DNA from: RGIG3528 sp045629005
GTDB taxonomy: Bacteria > Bacillota > Clostridia > Lachnospirales > Lachnospiraceae
Direction of reading: 5' to 3'
Assembly: GCA_045629005.1 (NCBI GenBank)
Contig: JAZQQJ010000011.1
Coordinates: forward strand, 1 to 62,698
Length of the DNA stretch: 62,698 nucleotides
Part shown: in pieces, positions 16,191 to 25,312 of the stretch
Layout: each line of letters starts with the position of its first letter
How positions within the stretch are numbered: the stretch's first letter is position 1
The notes under the pieces: model-generated
What the model saw: only the letters and a program-made list of their open reading frames with translations
What the model was told of the DNA's origin: nothing
The model's database searches: none
Made by a program: the position numbers and the translations under genes

Positions 16191-17053
16191 TACCTGGTTA
16201 TATCTCTATGGTCTGTTTTTACCGAAAATCCGGCTTTTTCAAGCTCTTTGGAAAGCTCACCGGCAACCGTAACGGAACGATGTTTTCCGCCCGTGCAGCC
16301 AATCGCAATAACAAGACCGTTTTTGCCTTCTTCAATGTAGTTTGGAATAAGAAACTCAATAAGGTCTGTGACTTTTTTCATAAACTTACCATAGCTTTTG
16401 GAAGCAATGACGTAGTCTTTAACCTCTCCCACTTCTCCGGTAAGCTTTTTAAGTTCCGGAACATAATAAGGATTATTCAGAAATCTTACATCAAGAACAA
16501 TATCGGCGTCAATGGGAATACCGTATTTATAGCCGAAAGACAGCACCGTTACAATAAAATTTTTAAAGCCCTTGTTTTCTACAAAAATGTCTTCAATTCT
16601 CTGTTTAAGATCACGAATAAGAAGATTGCTCGTATCGATAATGTAATCGGCGCGTTCACGCAGAAAACCAATATGATTTTTTTCTTCAAGGATGCCGTTT
16701 TCTATACGTCCCATGCCCGCAAGCGGATGAGTTCTGCGTGTCTCCTTATAGCGTTTGATCAAAGTTTCATCAGACGCATCAAGGAACAGTATTTCAGCCT
16801 TATTTTTAGCCGAATCAAGCTCAAGAAGGAGTTCCTCTGCGTCAAAGTCCGGATTGGTCATAAAACCGCTTCGAATGTCAACACCAATCGCAACCTTTTC
16901 ATAGGTGGAAGAATTATCGGAAATGATGCGTATAAAGTCCCTTATAAGCGGGACAGGAAGATTGTCCACGCAATAGAACCCCGCATCCTCCAACATATTC
17001 AGAACTGATGACTTACCCGCGCCGGACATGCCGGTAACAACCACTAAACGCAT
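16190..17053 (-). CDS. rapZ: RapZ/YvcJ-family nucleotide-binding protein
   Basis: The 287-residue protein has an N-terminal Walker A motif VTGMSGAGKSS (residues 6-16), GFYCVDNLP typical of the family, and a C-terminal domain with AIGCTGGKHRSV. RapZ guides small-RNA decay in E. coli; in Firmicutes the homologue YvcJ binds nucleotides and its role is less clear. It overlaps whiA by one base and follows murB by 7 bases. Confidence 0.93.
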   Translation of the reverse strand: MRLVVVTGMSGAGKSSVLNMLEDAGFYCVDNLPVPLIRDFIRIISDNSSTYEKVAIGVDIRSGFMTNPDFDAEELLLELDSAKNKAEILFLDASDETLIKRYKETRRTHPLAGMGRIENGILEEKNHIGFLRERADYIIDTSNLLIRDLKQRIEDIFVENKGFKNFIVTVLSFGYKYGIPIDADIVLDVRFLNNPYYVPELKKLTGEVGEVKDYVIASKSYGKFMKKVTDLIEFLIPNYIEEGKNGLVIAIGCTGGKHRSVTVAGELSKELEKAGFSVKTDHRDITR

Positions 17054-17060
17054 ATATGCC

Positions 17061-17996
17061 TCACTTTAAGAGTTTAATCTCCGTTTCAAGCTCAAATCCG
17101 GATGTTTCTTTAACAGTTTTTTGAATATGCCGAACAAGCTCAAGCACGTCCGCACATGTGGCCCCGCCCTTATTTACGACAAAGCCCGCATGCTTTTCGG
17201 ATACAAATGCCCCGCCTATACCGTAGCCTTTAAGTCCTGCCTGTTCAATAAGTGCACCTGCATAGCCTCCGACAGGCCTTTTAAATGTGCTTCCTGCACT
17301 TGGAAGGTCCAACGGCTGTTTTGTTATTCTTGCCTTTTTGTAGTTTTCCATAACGGCACGAATAAGAATTCTGGGATAAACATTCAGCCTGAATGAAGCT
17401 TCCAAAATGATATCTTTTGTGCCCGAGAAGCGGCTGTGCCTGTATGAAAGGTCAAGCTCGTCCTTTGTATAGGTGACAATATCACCCGCTTCGGTAAGAA
17501 CCTTTGCATCGACAATGAACTGCTTTATTTCTCCGCCATAAGCGCCTGCATTCATAAACACCGCACCACCGACTGTGCCGGGGATACCATGAGCAAACTC
17601 AAGCCCCGTGAAGCCTCTTTTCAGTGCATAGAGCGAAAGCTGTGTAAGCATTGCACCTGCACCTGCGGTAATGAGACCTGTTCCTTCATTGATTTCGTCA
17701 ATGTAGCGGAGTTTCGTAAACTCATCGGTAAGCTTAATGATAACTCCGTCATAGCCTTCATCGCATGCAAGAACATTTGATCCGTTTCCGAGGAGATACC
17801 ACGGGATATCTTCTTTTTTACAAATTTCAAGCACTTTCTTCAGTTCGTCTTCGTTTCCACAGTCAGCAAAAAAAGCTGCAGGACCGCCGATTCTGAAAGT
17901 AGTACGTCTGCTTAACGGCTCATCCTTATATACTTTTTCAGAGCCCAGTACGTCTGTAAGTGCCTTATATAGCTTTTCTTTTTTATCTTGTAACAT
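17061..17996 (-). CDS. murB: UDP-N-acetylenolpyruvoylglucosamine reductase
   Basis: MurB reduces the enolpyruvyl group of UDP-GlcNAc-enolpyruvate in peptidoglycan precursor synthesis, using FAD and NADPH. In 311 residues it shows the FAD-binding LLGNGSNVLACDEG, HGIPGTVGGAVFMNAGAYGG, the YRHSRFSG segment, and the catalytic serine in PSAGSTFKRP (type II MurB pattern). It overlaps glk by 14 bases. Confidence 0.96.
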   Translation of the reverse strand: MLQDKKEKLYKALTDVLGSEKVYKDEPLSRRTTFRIGGPAAFFADCGNEDELKKVLEICKKEDIPWYLLGNGSNVLACDEGYDGVIIKLTDEFTKLRYIDEINEGTGLITAGAGAMLTQLSLYALKRGFTGLEFAHGIPGTVGGAVFMNAGAYGGEIKQFIVDAKVLTEAGDIVTYTKDELDLSYRHSRFSGTKDIILEASFRLNVYPRILIRAVMENYKKARITKQPLDLPSAGSTFKRPVGGYAGALIEQAGLKGYGIGGAFVSEKHAGFVVNKGGATCADVLELVRHIQKTVKETSGFELETEIKLLK

Positions 17997-18924
17997 CCAA
18001 AATCATCCTCGCGCATCCAAAGATACCTGCATCGTTGCCAAGTGTGGCAAGCTTGATTTCGGTACCGGTAAGTGCGTTCAACATATTTTTACCATAGTGC
18101 TTTTTGAGGCAATCAATAAGAATGTCTCCGGCCTTTGAAACACCGCCGCCGATAACAAAGCACTGCGGGTCTACAACCGCTGCCACATGAGAAAGTGCAA
18201 GGGCAAGTGTCTCACACATCTCATCAACAACTGCCTTGGCAGTCTCATCTCCTGCCTTTGCGCAGTCAAAAACAACCTTTGCGGTAATCTCATTTTCCTT
18301 TGCAAGCATAGACGAAGGATGCTTCTTTGCTGCTTCTGTTCCGAGATATGCCACACCCGTTGCGGACGCATACTGCTCAAGGTGACCATGGCCACCACAG
18401 CCGCATGTACGTGTTTCATTTTCATTAACGCGAATATGACCTATTTCTCCGCCGCCGCCATGTTCTCCTGCACGGATTTTACCATCGAGGATAACACCGC
18501 CGCCAACACCTGTACCAAGTGTAACCATAACGATGTCCGAATAGCCCATACCGCCGCCCTTCCACATCTCACCAAGTGCGGCAACATTTGCGTCGTTTCC
18601 TGCTCTTACAGGTAAACCGAGAAGTGCTTCAAAGCGTTCTGTAACGTTAAACACTCCCCATCCGAGATTAGGGCAGCCGAGTACTGTTCCATCGGCTTTA
18701 ATAGGCCCCGGAACACCAACACCAAGTCCAAGGACATCATTCTTAGAAACGCCCTTTTCAATAATCTTTTCTTCAACAGCCTTAACGATATCGGCAGGAA
18801 CATTTTTTCCGCCTTCGCGTCTGTCTGTCTGTATTTCCCATTTGTCAAGAACTTCTCCGTTCTCGTTGAAAAAACCAAGTTTAACGGTTGTACCGCCTAT
18901 ATCCGCACCAAATAAGTATTTCAT
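17983..18924 (-). CDS. glk: ROK-family glucokinase
   Basis: The 313-residue protein phosphorylates glucose or a related sugar. It has the ATP-binding GADIGGTTVKLG at the N-terminus, GTGVGGGVILDG, and the sugar-binding EHGGGGEIGH. The ROK zinc motif CxCGxxGCxE reads CGCGGHGHLE, so the third cysteine is histidine, still a possible zinc ligand. Position between hprK and murB supports a role in catabolite control. It overlaps hprK by one base (TAATG). Confidence 0.92.
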   Translation of the reverse strand: MKYLFGADIGGTTVKLGFFNENGEVLDKWEIQTDRREGGKNVPADIVKAVEEKIIEKGVSKNDVLGLGVGVPGPIKADGTVLGCPNLGWGVFNVTERFEALLGLPVRAGNDANVAALGEMWKGGGMGYSDIVMVTLGTGVGGGVILDGKIRAGEHGGGGEIGHIRVNENETRTCGCGGHGHLEQYASATGVAYLGTEAAKKHPSSMLAKENEITAKVVFDCAKAGDETAKAVVDEMCETLALALSHVAAVVDPQCFVIGGGVSKAGDILIDCLKKHYGKNMLNALTGTEIKLATLGNDAGIFGCARMILDVTR

Positions 18925-19856
18925 TATTTGTTCCCCATTCCGTTCATAATATTTTCTGTTACTTTTCTGTAAAGCTCCTGAGCTGCGTTATAGCCCATCT
19001 TTTTCTGACGGTGGTTAACCGCTGCCGACTCACAGATGATGGCAAGGTTACGGCCGGGTCTGATGGGAAGTTCATGACATACGACTTTGTTGCCAAGATA
19101 CTCGGTATACTTGTCTTCAAGGCCCATTCTGTCATATTCCTTATCCTTGTTCCAGTCCTCAAGCCTTATTACAAGGTCAATCTGCTGTGTATTTTTAACA
19201 GACTCAACACCGAAAAGTGCTTTTACATCGATAATACCGATGCCTCGAAGCTCGATAAGATGACGTGTAACTTCGGGAGCAGAGCCGATAAGTGTTGCTT
19301 CGCTTACCTTTTTGATCTCAACAACGTCATCTGCAACAAGTCTGTGTCCTCTTCTGATAAGTTCAAGAGCAGCCTCCGACTTACCGATGCCGGACTCACC
19401 TGTTATAAGAATACCTTCGCCATATACATCAACAAGAACGCCATGGATGGAAATGCGGGGAGCAAGCTCCACCTTAAGCCATCTGATTATTTCACCCATA
19501 AAATCCGTTGTGGAATCGGCTGTAGTGAAAATAGGCACCTGATGTTTTACAGCGCACTCCTTATAAGCGTCGGGCACTTCAAGATTGCGGCAGAACACAA
19601 TGCAAGGTATTTTGAAGCTGAACAGCTTTTCGATGATGGCAGCACCATGATCCTCCATCTGCTCAAGATATGCATGCTCAACATTACCGATAATCTGAAC
19701 TCTTTCGTAGTTGAAATAGTCGAAGAAGCCTGCGAGCTGTAATGCAGGTCTGTTTACTTCAGGCTCGGTAAGCACCTTCCCGTTAATGTCAACCTCAGGA
19801 GTAACAAGTGTCAGTCCCATAGCCTCAGCCATTTTTGTAATCTCAACCGTGTACAT
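18924..19856 (-). CDS. hprK: HPr kinase/phosphorylase
   Basis: HprK phosphorylates Ser46 of HPr and Crh and reverses this under low energy, driving CcpA-dependent carbon catabolite repression. The 310-residue protein has Walker A GESGIGKS near residue 155, the family segment RLVADDVVEI, and ELRGIGIIDVKALFG. Its likely partner here is the Crh-like protein encoded at 15160-15414 in the same operon; a true HPr was not found in the window. Confidence 0.96.
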   Translation of the reverse strand: MYTVEITKMAEAMGLTLVTPEVDINGKVLTEPEVNRPALQLAGFFDYFNYERVQIIGNVEHAYLEQMEDHGAAIIEKLFSFKIPCIVFCRNLEVPDAYKECAVKHQVPIFTTADSTTDFMGEIIRWLKVELAPRISIHGVLVDVYGEGILITGESGIGKSEAALELIRRGHRLVADDVVEIKKVSEATLIGSAPEVTRHLIELRGIGIIDVKALFGVESVKNTQQIDLVIRLEDWNKDKEYDRMGLEDKYTEYLGNKVVCHELPIRPGRNLAIICESAAVNHRQKKMGYNAAQELYRKVTENIMNGMGNK

Positions 19857-19857
19857 T

Positions 19858-21723
19858 CTATTCTCCTTCCGGATTTTCCTTTATTTTAAGGAAATCCTTT
19901 ACGGCTTCTGCCGCTTTTGTATTCATACCTTTAATGCTTGCAATTTCTTCTATGCTCGCAGCACGTATTTCATTCAGTGACCTGAAATTCCGCATAAGCT
20001 CAATGCGACGTTTTTCACCGATTCCGGGAATGTCATCAAGGATGGAATGCGTCTGGTCCTTGCCTCTCAGTGCTTTATGGAACTCAATGGCAAAGCGATG
20101 TGTTTCATCCTGGATTCTTGTTACGAGATGAAAGCCCTCGCTGTGAGTATCAATCGGTACTTCGGCATCATCATACCAAAGTCCTCTCGTACGGTGCCGG
20201 TCGTCCTTTACCATACCGCACACCGGAATGTCAAGCTTAAGCTCCTGCAGTACAGCTTTAACGGAATTGCACTGCCCACGTCCGCCATCGATAAGAAGAA
20301 GGTCCGGAAGCCGCTGGAACGAATCTTCCTTTTTGGTTTCATCATCTCTTTCACGGAAATAATGTTCAAACCTTCTTGTCAGCACTTCCTTCATGCTTCC
20401 GAAGTCATCCGCACCGATAATGGTTTTAGTCTTAAACTTACGGTAATCCGACTTCTTGGCCTTACCGTTTTCGAAAACAACCATGGATGCAACGTTTTCA
20501 AAGCCCTGGGTATTTGAAATATCATACGATTCTATTCTAAATAACTCGGGAAGGTTTAGCAAGTTCTTTATTTCATTTAATGCACCTGTTGTCTTTTCTT
20601 CCTGATAAGAAAGTCTGTTTTCGTCTCTTTCGAGAACCATTGCCGCATTTTCGGCTGCCATGCGGATGAGTTTCAGCTTGTCACCCTTTTGAGGAACTTT
20701 AATTGCAACCTTGTGTCCCTTCAGACCTGAAAGCCACTCTTCTATTGCCTCTGCGTCCTCAATGACATTGGAAATATATATTTCCTTCGGAATGTGCGGT
20801 GTTCCGGAATAAAACTGCTTGATAAACGCTTCAAGTATTTCTCCTCTGTCCTCGCTCTCAACGTTTGAAAGATAGAAGTTTTCACGTCCCGTAAGCTTTC
20901 CCTCGCGCATAAAGAAGCAGGAAGCAACAGCCTTATCGTTCTTTGCGGATACAGCAATGAAATCCCTGTCGTTAAAGTCAAGTTCGTCTGCTTTCTGCTG
21001 CTCATCAAGTCTCTTGACGCTTTTTATGACATCACGTATTTCCGCAGCTTTCTCGAACTCCATATTTTCCGAAAAGGCCATCATCGTTTTTTCAAGTTTC
21101 TCTATAACGCTTTCATAATCACCGTTTAAGAAGGCAACGACTTCATTCACGTTCCTTGCGTAATCATCTTTGGTAACATTTCCCTGACACGGTCCCGGGC
21201 ACTGTCCCATCGAGTAGTAAAGGCACGGCCTGTCACAAACCTGCTCACCGTTCATCTTCTTTGAACACCGTCTGACTTTATAGCTCTTAAGTATAAGCTC
21301 GTAAATGTCGTTCACCGCCATTCCGGTTGTATAAGGTCCGAAATAACGTGCCCCGTCTTTTTTTCTTTCTCTTGATATAATAATGCGGGGAAACATTTCA
21401 TTTGTCACCTTAATGTACGGATACTGCTTATCATCCTTAAGCATTGTATTGTACTTTGGCTGATGTTTTTTAATAAGCGTGCATTCCAAAACGAGTGCTT
21501 CCCGTTCCGAATCGACAACAATGTACTCGAACCAGGCAATGTTATGAACCATCTCCTTTATTTTTCGTGTTTTGTTTCTGTCGCTTTGGAAATACTGGCG
21601 CACTCGGTTTTTGAGCACAACAGCCTTACCGACGTAAATTACTTCGTCGCGGGAATTGTGCATTATATAAACTCCCGGACGTGCCGGGAGTTTTTTAAGT
21701 TCTTCCTGAATATCAAATTTCAT
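19858..21723 (-). CDS. uvrC: Excinuclease ABC subunit C
   Basis: UvrC makes both incisions in nucleotide excision repair. From the ATG at 21723 it has 621 residues: GIY-YIG nuclease (ARPGVYIMHN, VIYVGKA), cysteine-rich segment (CSKKMNGEQVCDRPCLYY), UVR coiled coil (about 200-235), RNase H-like C-terminal nuclease (IESYDISNTQG) and two helix-hairpin-helix motifs (IPGIGEKRR, IKGMNTKAA). A TTG ten codons upstream keeps the frame open, but the ATG start matches the family. The start lies 11 bases inside ftsH. Confidence 0.96.
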   Translation of the reverse strand: MKFDIQEELKKLPARPGVYIMHNSRDEVIYVGKAVVLKNRVRQYFQSDRNKTRKIKEMVHNIAWFEYIVVDSEREALVLECTLIKKHQPKYNTMLKDDKQYPYIKVTNEMFPRIIISRERKKDGARYFGPYTTGMAVNDIYELILKSYKVRRCSKKMNGEQVCDRPCLYYSMGQCPGPCQGNVTKDDYARNVNEVVAFLNGDYESVIEKLEKTMMAFSENMEFEKAAEIRDVIKSVKRLDEQQKADELDFNDRDFIAVSAKNDKAVASCFFMREGKLTGRENFYLSNVESEDRGEILEAFIKQFYSGTPHIPKEIYISNVIEDAEAIEEWLSGLKGHKVAIKVPQKGDKLKLIRMAAENAAMVLERDENRLSYQEEKTTGALNEIKNLLNLPELFRIESYDISNTQGFENVASMVVFENGKAKKSDYRKFKTKTIIGADDFGSMKEVLTRRFEHYFRERDDETKKEDSFQRLPDLLLIDGGRGQCNSVKAVLQELKLDIPVCGMVKDDRHRTRGLWYDDAEVPIDTHSEGFHLVTRIQDETHRFAIEFHKALRGKDQTHSILDDIPGIGEKRRIELMRNFRSLNEIRAASIEEIASIKGMNTKAAEAVKDFLKIKENPEGE

Positions 21724-23677
21724 CTGTTTTCGGAGTTTCTCCCTCAGTGTCAAATACAGGTACTTCTGCTTCGCTTACAGGATTTTCCGTTTCTGTTTCG
21801 GTATTAATACCCTTCATTTCGTTGAAAATCTTCATAAACTCCTTACCTGTAATACTTTCCTTTTCAAGAAGCACTTGGGCAATTCTGTTAAGAATTTCTC
21901 TGTTCTCTGTAATAAGGGTTTTTGCCTTTTCATAGCACTCACTGATGATTCTTCTGACTTCGACATCTATTTCAGCTTCTGTCGTAGGCGCACACATCGA
22001 GTAAGTTCTGCCGTCCAGATAACGGCTTTCAATATCTTCAAGCTGGACAAGGCCAAACTTTTCACTCATGCCGTAGCGTGTAATCATTGAACGTGCAAGG
22101 CTTGTTGCCTGCTCGATATCGTTTGATGCACCTGTTGTAACGCTGTTGAAGACAATTTCCTCAGAAGCACGTCCTGCAACAAAGGTGACGATTCTCTCGA
22201 CGATTTCGTCCTTCTTCATGAGGTACTTTTCTTCCTCGGGAGCCTGCATAACGTAACCAAGACTTCCCTTTGTTCTGGGAACTATTGTAATCTTCTGTAC
22301 AGGTTCTGTGTTCTTCTGAAGCGCGGTAACAAGAGCATGTCCTGTCTCGTGATATGCAACAACTTCTTTTTCTTCCTTTGAAAGGATGCGGTCCTTCTTT
22401 TCCTTACCGGCGATAACAACTTCAACCGATTCAAAGAGGTCTGCCTGAACGACATACTTTCTGCCCTTCTTGACAGCAAGAATGGCTGCTTCATTTATCA
22501 TATTGGCAAGGTCGGAACCGACAGCACCGCTTGTTGCAAGAGCTATCTCATTAAGGTCGACGTCCTCACCCATGTTGACTTTGTTTGCATGAACCTTAAG
22601 AACTTCAAGACGTCCTTTAAGGTCGGGTGTGTCAACGATAATACGTCTGTCAAAACGACCCGGACGAAGGAGTGCTTTGTCGAGGATTTCGGGACGGTTC
22701 GTTGCTGCAAGAATTACGATACCCTTTGATGTGTCAAAGCCATCCATTTCGGAAAGGAGCTGGTTAAGAGTCTGCTCTCTTTCATCATTGCCACCGTACC
22801 GTGAATCTCTTGACTTACCGATGGCATCAACCTCATCGATGAAGATGATGCAGGGTGCTGCGGACTGTGCCTGTTTAAAGAGGTCACGTACACGTGATGC
22901 ACCGACGCCGACATACATTTCAACGAAATCGGAACCTGAAAGTGAGAAGAAAGGAACCTTTGCCTCACCTGCTACTGCCTTGGCAAGAAGTGTCTTACCT
23001 GTTCCGGGAGGGCCTACAAGAAGTGCTCCCTTAGGAAGCTTTGCACCGATTTCGGTGTATTTGCCGGGCTCATGAAGGAAGTCAACAAGCTCGATAAGGC
23101 TTTCCTTTGCTTCATCCTGTCCCGCTACATCCTTGAATGTAACACCTGTCTCTTTTTCAACATAAACCTTGGCAGTACTTTTTCCTACACCCATAATGCC
23201 GCCTGCATTTTTGGATGCAAGGCGATACATAAGGAATACGAAAATAAACAATCCGCCAAACATAATGATGAGATCAAGAATAGTACGCCAGATTACGGAA
23301 GAATTATTGTCCGCAACTCTTGTATATTCCACTCCTGCGGCCTCACACCTTGCCTGAAGGGCATTACCGTCCTCGATTATACCTGTGTAGTAGGTAACGG
23401 TGTAATTATTTATTTTCTGCTCCTTGGGAGTAACAACAATGCGGCTTTCTTCAGAATATATTTCAACCTTTGAAGCTTCACCTGCTTCAAGGATTCTGAC
23501 AAACTCACTGTATGTAATCTCTTTTGTTGTGCCGTCCTGAATGGATTTATTGATGATTCTCCACCATATAAGCATAAAGAGAGCTACAATTATGCATATT
23601 ACAAGTCCGGTTCTGCTTTGTTTTTTGTCTTTGTTATTGTTCGGCCCCTGGCCGTTTTTGTTATAATTATTGTCCAT
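21713..23677 (-). CDS. ftsH: ATP-dependent zinc metalloprotease FtsH
   Basis: FtsH is a membrane-bound AAA+ protease for quality control of membrane and short-lived proteins. The 654 residues contain two membrane segments (about 24-42 and 133-152) around an extracytoplasmic loop, the AAA module with Walker A GPPGTGKT and Walker B CIIFIDEVDAIG, the second region of homology ending RPGRFDRR, and the zinc motif HETGHAL. It opens the operon leading to crh and has a clear promoter. Confidence 0.97.
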   Translation of the reverse strand: MDNNYNKNGQGPNNNKDKKQSRTGLVICIIVALFMLIWWRIINKSIQDGTTKEITYSEFVRILEAGEASKVEIYSEESRIVVTPKEQKINNYTVTYYTGIIEDGNALQARCEAAGVEYTRVADNNSSVIWRTILDLIIMFGGLFIFVFLMYRLASKNAGGIMGVGKSTAKVYVEKETGVTFKDVAGQDEAKESLIELVDFLHEPGKYTEIGAKLPKGALLVGPPGTGKTLLAKAVAGEAKVPFFSLSGSDFVEMYVGVGASRVRDLFKQAQSAAPCIIFIDEVDAIGKSRDSRYGGNDEREQTLNQLLSEMDGFDTSKGIVILAATNRPEILDKALLRPGRFDRRIIVDTPDLKGRLEVLKVHANKVNMGEDVDLNEIALATSGAVGSDLANMINEAAILAVKKGRKYVVQADLFESVEVVIAGKEKKDRILSKEEKEVVAYHETGHALVTALQKNTEPVQKITIVPRTKGSLGYVMQAPEEEKYLMKKDEIVERIVTFVAGRASEEIVFNSVTTGASNDIEQATSLARSMITRYGMSEKFGLVQLEDIESRYLDGRTYSMCAPTTEAEIDVEVRRIISECYEKAKTLITENREILNRIAQVLLEKESITGKEFMKIFNEMKGINTETETENPVSEAEVPVFDTEGETPKTDEI

Positions 23678-23729
23678 TTTATACCTAAAGCCTTTATTTC
23701 ACTGCATTTCGATTATGTAAAATCAAGTG

Positions 23730-23758
23730 ATTTTATCATTATACAATATAATTGTCAA
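23730..23758 (-). promoter_or_regulatory. Sigma-A promoter of the ftsH-crh operon
   Basis: Minus-strand consensus TTGACA (23758-23753), 17 bases, TAAAAT (23735-23730), about 50 bases ahead of the ftsH ATG. Confidence 0.85.
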
Positions 23759-23807
23759 ACTTTTGTGATCAATCGGAATGTTTATAAACTGCAAAAAACA
23801 TAATCAA

Positions 23808-24722
23808 TCAGGCCCTGTATCTCACGCAGACATATGTCTCATCATTCTTTGAGTCCTCATAATATTTGCCGGCTTTTGCAGCATCTCCGGACCTCTCAAA
23901 AAACTGTCCGAGCATATAATCAATATCCGCAGGCTTATTTTTAAAACCACGGAATTCCTTTTCAAATTCCAGAAGCTCATCGTTTTCATTGTTTTCAAGG
24001 CTGCTCTTCACTGCAACGCACAATGCCTCAAGGGATGTAAAGCTTTCGGTGTCCGTAATTCTTTCATCGAAATACGGTCTTGCTTCATTGAAGTCATCCT
24101 TTGTGCCACTGAAAAAGAGTTCCTTTGCGTACATGGAAAACAGTCTGTCAGACATATTCCCGTCATTCCTCCTAAGCACTTCAAGAAAAGCCTTAAAATC
24201 CCTGGAAGCATGATTGCACTCAGGATTGTGGTTAATGCGTATGTCGGAATCGAATACAAGCGGTGCCGTCTGGACTGTTTCATGTATAGGATCGATCCAC
24301 CTGAAGGTCCTGAGTCTCTTAAACAGCTTCGGACGAAGCTCATCAAGGTCATTGTAGGCCATGTTGATGTCAGGAGGATTAACATAATGCATCTGCACTA
24401 TTTCAATTTCAGGAAGTAATGCCTCCTTCAGCCTTTTAAACTGCTCGAGATTGGCTTCATCTATTGTTTCATCGGCATCTGCAGAATAAATATAGTCACA
24501 GCTGCAAAGAGAAAAAGCATAGTTTCTTGCAGCCGCAAAATCATCAATCCACTTGAAATCATATAACTTATCGGTAAACAGTCTTGCGATATCTTTTGTA
24601 TCATCCGTTGAACCGGTGTCGACAATGATTATCTCATCAGCAATGGGCTTAAGGCATTCAAGACAGCTTTTAAGTCTTCTGTGTTCATTTTTGACTATCA
24701 TACATACCGAAACGGTAGTCAT
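23808..24722 (-). CDS. Family 2 glycosyltransferase
   Basis: The 304-residue protein begins with a GT-A fold: VSVCMIVKNEHRRLKSCL, DEIIIVDTGSTDDTKDIA and the metal-binding SADADETI (DxD-like). The second half is helical and TPR-like, as in SunS-type and related transferases. The acceptor is unknown; its context (amidase, rdgB) does not decide it. The start overlaps the rdgB stop by 4 bases (ATGA). Confidence 0.88.
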   Translation of the reverse strand: MTTVSVCMIVKNEHRRLKSCLECLKPIADEIIIVDTGSTDDTKDIARLFTDKLYDFKWIDDFAAARNYAFSLCSCDYIYSADADETIDEANLEQFKRLKEALLPEIEIVQMHYVNPPDINMAYNDLDELRPKLFKRLRTFRWIDPIHETVQTAPLVFDSDIRINHNPECNHASRDFKAFLEVLRRNDGNMSDRLFSMYAKELFFSGTKDDFNEARPYFDERITDTESFTSLEALCVAVKSSLENNENDELLEFEKEFRGFKNKPADIDYMLGQFFERSGDAAKAGKYYEDSKNDETYVCVRYRA

Positions 24723-25312
24723 GCTTTTCCCTCCAGAATGGCTTTCATCTTGCGCATAGCTTTTCCTCTGTGACCGATTCTGTTTTTAATCTCAGGATCG
24801 AGCTCAGCATCGGTCATATTATACTCAGGAACCATAAAAATCGGATCGTAACCGAATCCGTTTGTTCCCTTCTGTTCAAATCCTATGTATCCCTCGAAGG
24901 TTTCTTTTACAACTTCACTTCTGCCATCAGGCCATACCGCAGCAATAGCGCAGACATAACGTGCAGTACGCTTCTCAACCGGAACGCCTTTAAGCTGCTC
25001 AAGGATATAGGCATTTTTAATGTCATAGCTCGTATCATGTCCAAGGAAACGGGCGGACTGTACGCCGGGTGCTTTTCCGAGATAATCTATTTCAAGACCC
25101 GAGTCGTCAGAAAGAGTAAGACAGCCGGACGCTTCTGCCACTGCCCTTGCTTTAAGGAGTGCATTTTCTTCAAACGTCTCGCCTGTCTCATCCACATCAA
25201 TGTCAAAGCCGGCGTCCTTCATAGAAACAACTTCCAAGTCGGTGCCGGCCAGTATTTCATTAAATTCTTTTAATTTTCCTTTATTACCTGTTGCGAAAAT
25301 GATTCTTGTCAT
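24719..25312 (-). CDS. rdgB: XTP/dITP diphosphatase (RdgB/HAM1 family)
   Basis: This house-cleaning enzyme hydrolyses dITP and XTP so they are not built into DNA or RNA. The 197-residue protein has FATGNKGKLKEFNEIL at the N-terminus, the catalytic LSDDSGLEIDYLGKAPGV near residue 65, and GFGYDPIFMVPE. It begins directly after the amidase stop. Confidence 0.95.
   Translation of the reverse strand: MTRIIFATGNKGKLKEFNEILAGTDLEVVSMKDAGFDIDVDETGETFEENALLKARAVAEASGCLTLSDDSGLEIDYLGKAPGVQSARFLGHDTSYDIKNAYILEQLKGVPVEKRTARYVCAIAAVWPDGRSEVVKETFEGYIGFEQKGTNGFGYDPIFMVPEYNMTDAELDPEIKNRIGHRGKAMRKMKAILEGKA

Noticed and set aside
21672..21696. CTCCCGG/CCGGGAG hairpin followed by six T on the plus strand at the start of uvrC
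   Set aside because: It lies in the codons of the conserved KLPARPGVY segment, and no plus-strand gene exists upstream; most likely a by-product of the coding sequence.
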